From the NCBI RefSeq assembly GCF_024054565.1, contig NZ_JAMXLR010000092.1, forward strand, positions 558,001-622,000: 64,000 nucleotides of DNA. The letters run 5' to 3'. A program made the translations under genes and the position numbers. A model generated the notes under the pieces. That model was not told the DNA's origin and did no database searches. It saw only the letters and a list, made by a program, of their open reading frames with translations. Positions within the stretch are counted from its first letter, which is position 1. Each line of letters starts with the position of its first letter. This DNA is from Aeoliella straminimaris (lineage in GTDB: Bacteria; Planctomycetota; Planctomycetia; Pirellulales; Lacipirellulaceae). Shown here one piece after another: positions 17,341 to 26,770 of this stretch.

Positions 17341-20300
17341 CTATACTTGGCGGAGGCGGAAGCCCACCCCCAAGGCAGCCAATAGACCGCAAGTCATCAT
17401 CAGAGAACCAGGCTCGGGTACTTGCGTTCCACCACCAAGCAGTTCTCCCAGGTCTAGACTGGCAGGTGAGGCGTGGTTCGCTCTGAGCATGTACCAATCG
17501 GTGAAATTGGTGACTCCGTCATGGTTGAAGTCGCCAGCTTCCCAGCTCAACCAGTCACCGACTGCAATCTGGTTGTGGGCACCCTGCAGGATATTGGCGG
17601 TGCCCCATCCCGCCACGAACGCAGCCACGTCATCCGAGGCCGGATCGCCCGAGCCGTCGCCGTTTACAACGCCGTCCTTGTTCGCATCACCTGGCAGTAA
17701 TGTCCCCTGCAGCACGGGATCGTTAGCGATTTGGTCAGCGATCCATTCATTGTCGGCAAACAGGTCGAAAGTGCCGTAGTTCTCACCACCTTCGGAAGTG
17801 TTGTCTCCGTAGACGTACATCTCCAAGTCGTCCACAACTCCGTCAAAGTAGTTTCCGTACACTGAAGACAACCCGTCACCGTTGACTTCTGCTCCACCAA
17901 CCACAAGTCGACCGACAAACGCTGGGTCGCCCCCTGTATTGATGTTATCGTTGTTGGCCGATACTGCTAAACCATCCACGAACAGCACACTGGTAAATGG
18001 CCGAGCGGCGCCCGATCCCGAAACAATCTGCGGACTCCCTGGGGCACCGTCGATGTAGTTGTGGTGCATGAGGTGGTACCAAGTGTCTCCCACAACTGGA
18101 TCTCCGCTCGCAGGGACTGCGCCCACTCCGCTCGCGCCGTCGACGTGGAAGGAACTCGACTGAGTCCACTGCCCTTGCGCGTTGATGGCTGGTCCCCCGC
18201 TGAAGATCGTATCGAAGACAATACTCTGGTAAGTGGTCGGCGACTGGGGGGAACCGATGGCAGACGCAGTGGGATATGCCCACGCTTGAATGCCACGTCC
18301 CGTGATACCGGTGTAGTTGATCGGATAGTCGCCGAGAATCAATCCAAGTTCGTCGGGGCGATTTAGGGGGATTCCAAACAGATAGTCGTCGATGCCATCG
18401 AAGCGAGCTCCAAAATCACCGCCACTAGCCCCCGGACGCCCCATTGCCGATACGTCGGCGTACCGAGGATCTCCCGCGACGGTTAAGTCCAGATAAGCTC
18501 CACTTGGACCAATATCGTCGCCGGTCTGCGAACTGCCCGCAATGACAAATCCGAGGGGGTTGCCGTTGCCAACATTTGCAGCGGTGTCGACATCCGGAGG
18601 TGTCAGTGTGGCGTCCGCGGAACCCGGATCGCCAAACAAGTAAGCCCGATCATTAGAAACCGCCGCCTGGGTGGTGCTGCCCAGTACCACCCAAGCGACG
18701 ATCAGCATCAGGGGCAAGCCCTGTACGTTCTTGCACGACTTCATGGTTGTGCCTCCTACTAGCTGGCGTTTCCACGCCAGTACGCAGCCGAGAGTCAACC
18801 CGGACAGCAGTATAAAGGTTGACGGTTCAGGCACCTGCGAAGCGGCGTTGGCTAAGCTACCGCTACCTGCGGTGTTACCAAATCGTTCTTTCCAGAAGGT
18901 GTAGTCGCTCGCATCGATTCCGCCACCGTTGCCAGTCCCCGGCTTAAACGCGGATTCGTCGCTTGCACCCAGATTGTTACGCCACACGGTGTAATCAGAG
19001 ATATTTACGGTACCGTCACCGTTGTAGTCGCCCGCAACTGCGGGCAACACCTCGTAATCAATGACGCCCTCGGTGAGCGTTCCATCAGCAGTGCGATAGT
19101 AGAATTCCAGGTCCTGATCCATGCTGGTGTCAAACAGATTGCCTAGTGGAATAGACGCATTGGCCGCCAAAGTGGTGGCACCCTGTAGAAAGCCTTCTCC
19201 CACGTAGCTTGAGCTAGGTGTGCCCAACACCTCCCAGCCGTTACCCGTGCCGTCTCCCTGAGGCAGACCGCTTTGGCCATTGCTTTCGATATCATTCCAA
19301 CCGGAAAAATTGATGGCCCCCGTTGGGCTCAGAATCTCGTACTGATCGAGATCGATGTCACCACCCGTTGCGTTATACAAAGTACTCGTACCGGTTGCTG
19401 GATCAACGCGCAACTCCATTCTCAAAAGGTCAAACGCTGCCACGCCGTTGGTTGCAACATTTTGAATTTCGGTGGGAGACATGACACCGCTGAACACTCC
19501 TACATCGTCTATATCACCCTGGAAGTAGAAACTCGTTCCTGGATCTGATCCGGAACCGATATGCAGATCTTCCATTTCCGTGGTGCCATTAGGACTGTAG
19601 CCTTGCGTAGAGGAGGAGCCAACGTTGGCTCCATTGATGTAGAAAGACTTGACCCCAGACTGCGCATCGAACGCGATGGCTACGTGCGTCCAAGCATCAG
19701 CAGTAGCGGCACCATCATTGATGGTGGCCCACCCTGGATCTCCGTCTCCAGTCCAGAAGCTCCACTGTCCTGCCGGGTCGATGTAGACGATGTAACCATG
19801 GGTCTCGACGCCGGCCTCAAAGTCGTCTCGACTGGTGATCGGGGAGCGATAACCAGTAGTGTCGGTCGGCCGGGTCCATAGTGAAACGGTGAAGCTTTCC
19901 GGATTCAGGTCAGGACTGAACGGAACGGTGATGGTACTGTCGGTTCCATTGAAGGTGGCTGACGTACCCGTGTTGGCATTGGCACCAGCTGCTCCGTAGG
20001 TCACATTGGTGGCTGCCCCGTTGTTGCTGCCAAATGCATCATTTGCATTTGCATCCAGGTCCCAATGCGACACCAAACTCGGCAATTCGGCGCGGGCTTG
20101 TGATCCAAGCGACACTAGCGACAAACAGATAATCGCGCACATTGCTTGCCGCATCTTTGTTGTCCGCACCACACCAAAACAAGCAAGGCCAATTGCCAGA
20201 AGTGCCATACACCCGGGTTCCGGCACGGCGGCCCCGCCAATCATGTTCGAAAATGACATACCAGGATTGTCGGCTTCCCAAGCGGCTTTGAAGAGGCCAA

Positions 20301-21483
20301 AGTCGGTGGAGTTATTGATGCCGTCGCCGTTCAAATCGCCCATGAGGTATGCCTGTGCTGGGGAGAGTTCGGAAAGGTCGGCCCGATAGCCAGCTTTGTA
20401 GATCGGCCAATCGGAGGCATCTACCACGCCATCGGCGTTGTAGTCGCCAGCTTTGATGGGGTCCTCTTCATAGATAGTGCCGGTGTACTGAACGATGATA
20501 GGCACGGTTTCTCCAGTGTTGGCGTCCAGATACACTGCTTCCACGTCTTCGGTAGGGTTTTGTATCCAGGTCATGCCCAGGTCGATAGAACTATTGCTAG
20601 AACTCGAGTTGGGTAATGTTCCCACGCCAGTGGTCCCTTCGCTGAGGTCGTACGCGGTGCTGGAAAATACTACCCACTTATCGCTCGAGATAGATTCATC
20701 GCCACCGTTCGAAGCGGCGTCGAGGTTCGTCGCAATCGAGTTCCAGTTCATAGATTCGAGCGATCCGGAAGCGGAGTTGATGCCAAATCCAGCGATCTCG
20801 ATGTCCGAGGCAGTGCCATTATCCAAGGACATTTGGCCGCTGTCTCGGTCAACGATCAAAGACAGTGTTCCGAGGTCCACTGAATCGAGAAATCGAATTT
20901 CGGCCAACCCTGCACGGTCCCCGCCTGGGGCGCCTTCCAAGTGGTTATCGGTCACAGTCATGCGAATGAAGTTTGCGTCAGTCGGCGTGAATGGAACGAT
21001 GTTTGCATTCGCAGGCATAGCAGCATTAAGAGGAATCATCACATTTTGAGAGCTACTGTACGATGTTCCTCCATTCGTCGAGAACTCAAGTGTGGCCGCA
21101 CTTAGTGTGTTCCCGTTCGCAGCACCGAAGTTATAGGGCCAGCTCACGAGATCGGTTAGATTAAAGGTACCACCCAAATCCATCTCAAACACCACGGTAC
21201 CACTAGCCGGATCGAAGTAGTCGCCGGCGCCACCGTTTGGAGCGTCCGTCACCCAGGCGGTGTCTTGGCTGGCGTTTCCGTGCGTGACCGAACCAATGTT
21301 GAGTCCGCTGGGGTCGAGGGGGCCACTCAAGCCGCTGCCGTCGATCAAATGAACTTCCTCGGTGAAGAACTCGACAGCTGTGCCGGTGTGCGTAATGCTC
21401 GTCGGTGTGACCAGAACACCCAACGCTGGAGGAGACAACCAGGCAAACATACAACAAATCCAAAGCAGTCTTCTTGTCGTCAT
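17341..21483 (-). CDS. three PEP-CTERM/dockerin preproteins fused in one reading frame
   Basis: One open frame of 1380 codons holds three full precursors. Unit 1 (from 21483) has a signal peptide, a discoidin-like beta domain ending in GGDRAGLAEIRF, two dockerin-like repeats (DYNADGVVDASDW, DLNGDGINNSTDF) and the tail VPEPGCMALLAIGLACFGVV. Unit 2 (from an ATG at 20154) has a new signal peptide, a LamG domain, dockerin repeats and a VPEPSTF tail ending WKRQ. Unit 3 (from an ATG at 18744) has a third signal peptide, a LamG-like domain, dockerin repeats and a VPEPGSL tail. PEP-CTERM tails direct sorting and cleavage by exosortase at the envelope. No stop separates the units. The ATG at 21483 has GGAG nine bases upstream and was preferred over a TTG at 21504. 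Sequencing error or genuine polyprotein cannot be told apart here. Confidence 0.85.
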   Translation of the reverse strand: MTTRRLLWICCMFAWLSPPALGVLVTPTSITHTGTAVEFFTEEVHLIDGSGLSGPLDPSGLNIGSVTHGNASQDTAWVTDAPNGGAGDYFDPASGTVVFEMDLGGTFNLTDLVSWPYNFGAANGNTLSAATLEFSTNGGTSYSSSQNVMIPLNAAMPANANIVPFTPTDANFIRMTVTDNHLEGAPGGDRAGLAEIRFLDSVDLGTLSLIVDRDSGQMSLDNGTASDIEIAGFGINSASGSLESMNWNSIATNLDAASNGGDESISSDKWVVFSSTAYDLSEGTTGVGTLPNSSSSNSSIDLGMTWIQNPTEDVEAVYLDANTGETVPIIVQYTGTIYEEDPIKAGDYNADGVVDASDWPIYKAGYRADLSELSPAQAYLMGDLNGDGINNSTDFGLFKAAWEADNPGMSFSNMIGGAAVPEPGCMALLAIGLACFGVVRTTKMRQAMCAIICLSLVSLGSQARAELPSLVSHWDLDANANDAFGSNNGAATNVTYGAAGANANTGTSATFNGTDSTITVPFSPDLNPESFTVSLWTRPTDTTGYRSPITSRDDFEAGVETHGYIVYIDPAGQWSFWTGDGDPGWATINDGAATADAWTHVAIAFDAQSGVKSFYINGANVGSSSTQGYSPNGTTEMEDLHIGSGSDPGTSFYFQGDIDDVGVFSGVMSPTEIQNVATNGVAAFDLLRMELRVDPATGTSTLYNATGGDIDLDQYEILSPTGAINFSGWNDIESNGQSGLPQGDGTGNGWEVLGTPSSSYVGEGFLQGATTLAANASIPLGNLFDTSMDQDLEFYYRTADGTLTEGVIDYEVLPAVAGDYNGDGTVNISDYTVWRNNLGASDESAFKPGTGNGGGIDASDYTFWKERFGNTAGSGSLANAASQVPEPSTFILLSGLTLGCVLAWKRQLVGGTTMKSCKNVQGLPLMLIVAWVVLGSTTQAAVSNDRAYLFGDPGSADATLTPPDVDTAANVGNGNPLGFVIAGSSQTGDDIGPSGAYLDLTVAGDPRYADVSAMGRPGASGGDFGARFDGIDDYLFGIPLNRPDELGLILGDYPINYTGITGRGIQAWAYPTASAIGSPQSPTTYQSIVFDTIFSGGPAINAQGQWTQSSSFHVDGASGVGAVPASGDPVVGDTWYHLMHHNYIDGAPGSPQIVSGSGAARPFTSVLFVDGLAVSANNDNINTGGDPAFVGRLVVGGAEVNGDGLSSVYGNYFDGVVDDLEMYVYGDNTSEGGENYGTFDLFADNEWIADQIANDPVLQGTLLPGDANKDGVVNGDGSGDPASDDVAAFVAGWGTANILQGAHNQIAVGDWLSWEAGDFNHDGVTNFTDWYMLRANHASPASLDLGELLGGGTQVPEPGSLMMTCGLLAALGVGFRLRQV
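18744..18757 (-). promoter_or_regulatory. internal ribosome binding site before unit 3 of the fused PEP-CTERM gene
   Basis: On the coding strand AGGAGG (18752-18757) precedes the in-frame ATG at 18744 by seven bases, an ideal Shine-Dalgarno arrangement inside the long frame. It suggests that unit 3 can be translated on its own even though unit 2 reads straight into it. Immediately before it the other frame reads TAG TAG, one base out of phase with unit 2. Confidence 0.7.
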
Positions 21484-21546
21484 CGTAAGAGTCTCCAAGT
21501 TCAATGGGAGCCGAATGCGGCAGTGGATCAGGTGAGCACGTCTTTT

Positions 21547-23298
21547 CTAAGTAAAAGGGGCGTGGCGCGACTTGTGAGTAAGGACACAGGTGGTTGCTAC
21601 TCCCAGCAAGAGCACGCTGAAGGACGATGGTTCAGGAACGCCGACCAGATATTCAAAATCAATGCCAGCAAGGTTCGTTTCATGATAGGTTCGCAGGATG
21701 TACCAGTCGCCGAAGTCGGTTACACCGTTGAGGTTGAGGTCGCCGTTGCGGATCTGTTCGAGTTGAGTTTGATGGCCAGAGGTACCCCAGCCCAGAATGA
21801 AGGCGGATACATCGTCGCTTTCCGGCAATCCGGTACCGTCACCGTTCACGAAGCCATCCCCATTCACGTCGCCAGGAACGCCGATACCAACCGAAGGAAC
21901 GATCTTCAGTATCCGGCCATCCGGCTCAAGGGCGCGCGGAAACTGAGGGTCATCTCCAACGACCAGGTAGAGTTCGCCTGACAAATCTTGGCCAATACTC
22001 AAAATGAACTGACGGCTAGTAAGATTGCCGCTGCCATCATCTTCAGAGAGCTGCTCGCCAGAAATATCAATAAAGAGCTCCTCGATATCTCCTGTGGCAG
22101 GATCTCCGGCGAACAAGCGAGCCGGCGTCGGGATTTGTCCTGCCGCTACTTGACGCCCGAACTCTGCGAAAATGTACTGGCCCTCAAGTTCGGGAATCTC
22201 CGAGCCGCGATAGACGAACCCGCCGACCACGGTCTCGCCATCGGACCTTCCATATTCGAAAACCGGTGGAGTATGAGAGGTCCCCGCGACTAATACAACA
22301 CCTGGATCGCGTTCGACACTACCTTCAAAACGGCCCCAGCCATAGTTGCCGTCCAAGGTTACAATGCTGACTTCTTCGCGCGTGGACTCGCCTACGTCTC
22401 CCAGGAAGAGCTCCCCTGTTACAGCGTCAAAGTTAAATCGATAGGGGCTGCGGAAACCGTAGGCGTAAGCTTCTTCGACTTCGATTGGAACGCCAACACC
22501 TGGATTGGTCGTAGGAATACTGTAGCTGCCATTGTCGCTAGTAATGAAACTACCTGACGTGCTACGGTTGCCCGATTCGCTGGGCGAAAGCGGATCAATG
22601 CGAAGCATGCTCCCGATGTAGGACGTCACATCCTGCGGGGCAGTAAATCTACCCGGGTTTCCCCCATCTCCTGAGGCCAGGTACAGCAAACTGTCGGGGC
22701 CGAATGCCAAGTCGGTCACATTGTGATTCTCGTGCGGCTGTTCCATAGCCAACACGTCACGCCGGGAGAACACTGGATTGTCGAGCGTTGGGTCACTAGC
22801 CGTCCACTCCACGAGCACGTCGTGGTGGGCGCCACCGGATAAAGCCAAGCCATCGAACAGGTCGGGTAAGCTGCCGTCGCTACTGCCGCTCTCGAAATGG
22901 TTTTCCGTAATGATGGAGTAGAACTTGCCGTATCCTGCGAAGCCTTGGTTGGCGTAGTCGGGATGAAACGCGATGCCGGTCATGCCGAAGGCGAAGTTTC
23001 CGGGAATGTAGCGATTGGCCTCGCCACGGGTGTCGAGGAAAGGAGCCATGTCGCTGTCGAGATAGTCGCCGGTTGAATCAATGAGACGCACTACGCCGTT
23101 GATAGTGCTTACCGCCATGCGTCCACTATCATCGGGCACTGGTACAAGATCCGTAGGCGACACGTGCATCGTACCACTCAAACCCGTGGTAATCTCCTGC
23201 AATCTTATTGCCGTGTTGCCTGTCGGTATCTGGCCGTGGGCTACTGCCGAGAGGGCAAGCAACGCTGAGATCGCCACAGCTTGATTCAACTTCGACAT
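21547..23298 (-). CDS. secreted PQQ-type glucose/sorbosone dehydrogenase-like protein with dockerin repeats and PEP-CTERM tail
   Basis: A 583-residue protein with a signal peptide (1-22) and a six-bladed propeller of the glucose/sorbosone dehydrogenase family (about 30-470). Landmarks include GMTGIAFHPDY, HNVTDLAFGPDSLLYLASGDGG, YGFRSPYRFNFD and GDVGESTREEVS. Two dockerin-like calcium motifs (GDVNGDGFVNGDG and GDLNLNGVTDFGDW) follow. The sorting tail is VPEPSSFSVLLLGVATTCVL plus basic residues. It would oxidise a sugar or alditol outside the cell or at the envelope, using PQQ if the activity is retained. It lies 63 bases upstream of the triple PEP-CTERM gene and very likely in its transcript. 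Confidence 0.88.
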   Translation of the reverse strand: MSKLNQAVAISALLALSAVAHGQIPTGNTAIRLQEITTGLSGTMHVSPTDLVPVPDDSGRMAVSTINGVVRLIDSTGDYLDSDMAPFLDTRGEANRYIPGNFAFGMTGIAFHPDYANQGFAGYGKFYSIITENHFESGSSDGSLPDLFDGLALSGGAHHDVLVEWTASDPTLDNPVFSRRDVLAMEQPHENHNVTDLAFGPDSLLYLASGDGGNPGRFTAPQDVTSYIGSMLRIDPLSPSESGNRSTSGSFITSDNGSYSIPTTNPGVGVPIEVEEAYAYGFRSPYRFNFDAVTGELFLGDVGESTREEVSIVTLDGNYGWGRFEGSVERDPGVVLVAGTSHTPPVFEYGRSDGETVVGGFVYRGSEIPELEGQYIFAEFGRQVAAGQIPTPARLFAGDPATGDIEELFIDISGEQLSEDDGSGNLTSRQFILSIGQDLSGELYLVVGDDPQFPRALEPDGRILKIVPSVGIGVPGDVNGDGFVNGDGTGLPESDDVSAFILGWGTSGHQTQLEQIRNGDLNLNGVTDFGDWYILRTYHETNLAGIDFEYLVGVPEPSSFSVLLLGVATTCVLTHKSRHAPFT

Positions 23299-23390
23299 GG
23301 TTCAAGTAACTCAGAGCTGTTCCAAATGGTCAGCGAACATTCGCCCCCGTAGGGACGCGCTGAAAGTAGGCAATGCAGTGAGGCATACCA

Positions 23391-23420
23391 CCCCCTTGGC
23401 CTCTAGGCGCGGCCAGGGGG
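23391..23420 (-). terminator. GC-rich hairpin between two PEP-CTERM genes
   Basis: CCCCCTTGGCC and GGCCAGGGGG can pair around CTCTAGGCGC, just downstream of the 23434-24216 gene. There is no T-run on either side, so termination would be partial at best; it may instead stabilise the upstream message. Confidence 0.4.
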
Positions 23421-23433
23421 CGGCGATTTCGAA

Positions 23434-24216
23434 CTAAAGCAGCGATCCAATCGGCTGTCGGCGGATGCGTAGGAAGGACCCGCCAGCTAGGGAGAGTGCA
23501 ATTAGCGTTATGGAGCCTGGTTCGGGGACGACCGTTTCGTTAGCAAACCGAACTTCGGCGAACCCAACCCGGTCTCCTCCACCGGTCATTCCGTTCAATC
23601 CGACGTAGTTGTCGGTGATGGAAAGCAGTGCGTATCGAGCACTCACGGCCGAGCCAAGGCTGAAGGCTTGCGCGGAATTTACCTCCCCCAAATCGTTGCT
23701 GGGGTCGTCGTCAGCGTCCCACACAGGAAGAAGCGTGACCGTTTGTGCGGCGCCAGCAAATGACGCTGCCCCCTCCGCTTCGCTGTTAAGACGGACCTCG
23801 ATAGTGCGGGCCTGATTGGCGGCTGTCGCAGGAGAACCACCCGAGTTCTCATAATTCCAGAGGATGATGGACCCTACGCTGGCATCGCCCCCACCTGTGA
23901 GGTCGAGCACAATGTCAACGTCGGTGTCGTCATTGGGCAAGCTATTGAAGAAGTCAGACGGAAAACCGCCGGGATCCGTTGTGACGAACGAGCCGTCGAA
24001 AATGCCACCGAACTCGTGCGTGGCGTTTAGCGCACTTGTCAGGGAATCTCCGTTGTTCACTGCAGTGATCATGCGATCATTGTTGATTGTGTCAGCTGCA
24101 GAGTTGAACACATACTCTTCACTGATAACGGCGACCGGCTGGACGATCGCGGCGTTGGTGACCGCCGAGAGGGCGGCACAGGCAAAACTCGCAAGCAAAA
24201 CTGTTGGGATTCTCAT
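23434..24216 (-). CDS. PEP-CTERM protein with discoidin-like domain
   Basis: A 260-residue protein. It has a signal peptide (1-22), a single beta-sandwich-like domain and the C-terminal sorting signal VPEPGSITLIALSLAGGSFL followed by RIRRQ. The phrases DNYVGLNGMTGGGDRVGFAEVRF (residues about 205-228, described) and the corresponding segment in unit 1 of the fused gene show that the two are paralogues. Exosortase substrates of this kind are anchored or released at the cell surface. It lies between the FecR gene and the sugar dehydrogenase gene on the same strand. Confidence 0.88.
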   Translation of the reverse strand: MRIPTVLLASFACAALSAVTNAAIVQPVAVISEEYVFNSAADTINNDRMITAVNNGDSLTSALNATHEFGGIFDGSFVTTDPGGFPSDFFNSLPNDDTDVDIVLDLTGGGDASVGSIILWNYENSGGSPATAANQARTIEVRLNSEAEGAASFAGAAQTVTLLPVWDADDDPSNDLGEVNSAQAFSLGSAVSARYALLSITDNYVGLNGMTGGGDRVGFAEVRFANETVVPEPGSITLIALSLAGGSFLRIRRQPIGSLL

Positions 24217-24324
24217 GAGACATATACTCCTCAGGTGCTTTCACTTCCTGCCCAAAGAACGAGACGGCAAATCCGTGCTGACTACTCTTAACGCTCGCTA
24301 GCCTTTCCTCTCCAATGTCTTCAT

Positions 24325-26145
24325 TCACCTTAAACCCGCTTGATAGTGAGATTGGATATCTTCTTCACTGAGCGCTTTGTCGAATACGGCGACTTCATCT
24401 ATCTGACCGATCCATGATTCCGGAGGATAAATACCCGTCTGGCTAGGTGGATTCCGCCCGATGAACAAAGGACCTCTGCTGATGAGTCCCTGCATGTCCG
24501 AACTCACGATTTCCGGGACAGGTCTGTATCCTGGCCACTCCAATCCTCGAACAGCCGCTGGAACTAACTCGCCATCGATGAATAAACTCGGTTTACCCTG
24601 GTCGTCTACCACCGCCGCAACGTGGTACATATTATTTGGCCGCAAGCCCACCTTCGCCAAGCAATCGTAGACCCCGTAGAAAGTAAACAGCAGCGTCATG
24701 GATGGAAAGTCGTTGCTTCCCGCAAATGCGTGCCCGGCCACCCCGAGTGCAAACCCAGAGTCAGGAGATTCAGAAAAGCTCGAAATGATTCTCTTTGGGC
24801 TCGGCAACTCCAGCGTGGGAGGGGTTACGACCCAGGCCTCAATGGTAAAGCCATTTGCCAAAGCTAAACCAGGATGGTAGCCAACGTTTATTCCATCGTG
24901 TTTAGCGAGTAGTTCTAACGCTCTATTGTCGGCTTCTGATCGACGGCTCTCTGCACCCGTATGCGCGCCCGCGCCAGCCGGCGAACTCAGCTCAAGGCTG
25001 CCAAGGGACTTTACGCTGGTTTCATTGGAAAATTCATTCAGACGCCAGAATGCCGTTGGTCGACTCTTCAGGATTGCTAACTCGTAGCTGGATGCGGGGA
25101 CTCTGCGAATGAATGTATGGCGGTCTGCCTCAATCTCCCGCGACACGAGCCCGGAGGCATCGACTGCTCTGGCACTCCCTGCAAGCAAAGGTTCGGCCCG
25201 CTCCTTTAACTTAAGTGCTACTTCGCCATCCAGAACGTGTACACCGAAATCACCCTCACGCTGCATGTCGATCCCAAATTCAGTTCCCAAGTCAACGATC
25301 GAAGCACCACCTGCTGAAACAGTAAAGCCAATCGCCTCCTCCGGCACTTGGGCCACCATCCTTCCCTGTGTTAGTCGCACCCTTCCCGATGAGAGAAGGT
25401 CAAGCGAAACTGGCCCTTCGAGTATCACGCGAGCGCCACCGTCCAAAGCAATTTCGGCCATTCCGTCATCGAGTCGAACAGGCCCAGGCATCAGCCGAGC
25501 GCCCATTCCTATCGCCCCCTTGGCGTTTGACCAAACAGCATCTATCGACTTGCCCACGGTTGCGATGCTCGGCGGAGCAGCGACCGGTTCTATCTTTGCA
25601 GGTCCTACGGCTGCCTGCTGAGTCTGGTAGGAACTGCGTTCCTTCCAACTGCTGACAGCGAAAAATAATGATGCCGCAATTGCGGTAACCGCTAGATACG
25701 CCAAAGGTCGCGGAATCTCGATAGGCGGAGGTCTTCGAGGACGAGCATTGCGTTGTTCCTCGGCTTGCAGTCGTTCCGCCTCTGCCGCTGCAGCCGCTGC
25801 AATGGCGGCAGCTTCCCTGGCAGCCTTCTTGGACTCTTTAGCGGCTGCCTCCGCAGCTTCGTCCAGCATCATCCGTATGTTGCGTGGATCCACCATACGG
25901 AATGAGGCGTCTGCCAGATTGTCTTCGACGAAGAACTCCCGCATGTCGTTGTGCTGCATCACCACTTGCAAATTGGTGTGCAGCATGGCCGCGTGGGCGA
26001 ACTGCTTTCGACTATTGGGGCTGCTTTTCAGCCAACTCACGAATATCGCAAAATCATCCTCGGATGATAATGTCCCATCCAGGTAGGCGCTGCAGAGAAG
26101 AGCAGGGTCGTCATTCGCTCGAGTATCGATTGGGGGCGTAGCCAC
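24325..26145 (-). CDS. FecR-domain anti-sigma-like membrane protein with C-terminal LamG domain
   Basis: The 606-residue protein starts with a cytoplasmic segment (about 1-90) resembling the N-terminus of FecR-type regulators. An alanine-rich helix (93-133) and one membrane span (about 148-164) follow. Outside the membrane are a FecR domain at about 215-320 (motifs GARVILEGPVSLDL, FTVSAGGASIVDLGTEFGI, GVHVLDGEVAL) and a LamG/concanavalin-like domain at about 360-600 (FTIEAWV, SLFIDGELV, IGQIDEVAVFDKAL). The start is GTG, one base overlapping the TAG of the sigma gene, so the two are coupled. It probably controls that sigma factor in response to an external ligand, perhaps a glycan bound by LamG; the ligand is inference. 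Confidence 0.9.
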   Translation of the reverse strand: MATPPIDTRANDDPALLCSAYLDGTLSSEDDFAIFVSWLKSSPNSRKQFAHAAMLHTNLQVVMQHNDMREFFVEDNLADASFRMVDPRNIRMMLDEAAEAAAKESKKAAREAAAIAAAAAAEAERLQAEEQRNARPRRPPPIEIPRPLAYLAVTAIAASLFFAVSSWKERSSYQTQQAAVGPAKIEPVAAPPSIATVGKSIDAVWSNAKGAIGMGARLMPGPVRLDDGMAEIALDGGARVILEGPVSLDLLSSGRVRLTQGRMVAQVPEEAIGFTVSAGGASIVDLGTEFGIDMQREGDFGVHVLDGEVALKLKERAEPLLAGSARAVDASGLVSREIEADRHTFIRRVPASSYELAILKSRPTAFWRLNEFSNETSVKSLGSLELSSPAGAGAHTGAESRRSEADNRALELLAKHDGINVGYHPGLALANGFTIEAWVVTPPTLELPSPKRIISSFSESPDSGFALGVAGHAFAGSNDFPSMTLLFTFYGVYDCLAKVGLRPNNMYHVAAVVDDQGKPSLFIDGELVPAAVRGLEWPGYRPVPEIVSSDMQGLISRGPLFIGRNPPSQTGIYPPESWIGQIDEVAVFDKALSEEDIQSHYQAGLR

Positions 26146-26714
26146 TAATCACCCCCCTGCATTGCTGTTCCGAGCTTGCTTTGGACGCAGTCTCGGAGGA
26201 CCTTTCGTATGCGGTGAAGAGCCATTCCGGCGGCTCCCGCGGTAGTGCCGGTTGCTTGAGCAATAGCGTTAGCAGGAAGATCTCGGACGTAGCGCAGCTC
26301 CAATAGCTTGCGTGCGCGACGATGCAGATGCGTCACACAATCGCTCAGGGCTTCCTGCACGTCGTTGTTACTGGTCTCCAATTCGGCATAGGTCTCCGAT
26401 AATTGGGTCACCAACTCGTGATCAAAGACACATCGATCACGCGAGTTCGCTCGTAGCGTCACAAGCACCTTATTTCGCGCGATGCCCAACGCCCATGGCA
26501 AAAATGGCCGTGAAGAGTCGTAGTCGTCGAATCTCTCTGCGACGGCCGCCGCTGTTTCTTGAAGCACGTCGTCAGCCATATGGAAATCGATGACTACTGA
26601 TCTAATATAGCCGAGCACCATTAAGTGGTTTTGCGACCAAAGCACATTCAATGTGCGTCGGGAAGCAAATCGCTCCGTTGCGGTTTCCGAAGGATGTTCA
26701 GGTGCAGACGACAT
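26145..26714 (-). CDS. ECF sigma factor (Rhodopirellula/Verrucomicrobium family)
   Basis: The 189-residue protein has region 2 (VLGYIRSVVIDFHMADDVLQE, residues about 33-53, and FLPWALGIARNKVL) and region 4 (LHRRARKLLELRYVRDLPANAIAQ, about 131-154, then GTTAGAAGMALHRIRKVL). It matches the sigma-70-like family expanded in planctomycetes and verrucomicrobia. The FecR-LamG gene starts within its stop codon, giving a sigma/anti-sigma pair. Likely targets are the PEP-CTERM genes downstream, by analogy with FecI/FecR systems. Confidence 0.93.
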   Translation of the reverse strand: MSSAPEHPSETATERFASRRTLNVLWSQNHLMVLGYIRSVVIDFHMADDVLQETAAAVAERFDDYDSSRPFLPWALGIARNKVLVTLRANSRDRCVFDHELVTQLSETYAELETSNNDVQEALSDCVTHLHRRARKLLELRYVRDLPANAIAQATGTTAGAAGMALHRIRKVLRDCVQSKLGTAMQGGD

Positions 26715-26770
26715 TAGGCAATGTGCAACGTGGTAGATTGGGCGATCAATGACAGTCTGTGAGACAGTTT

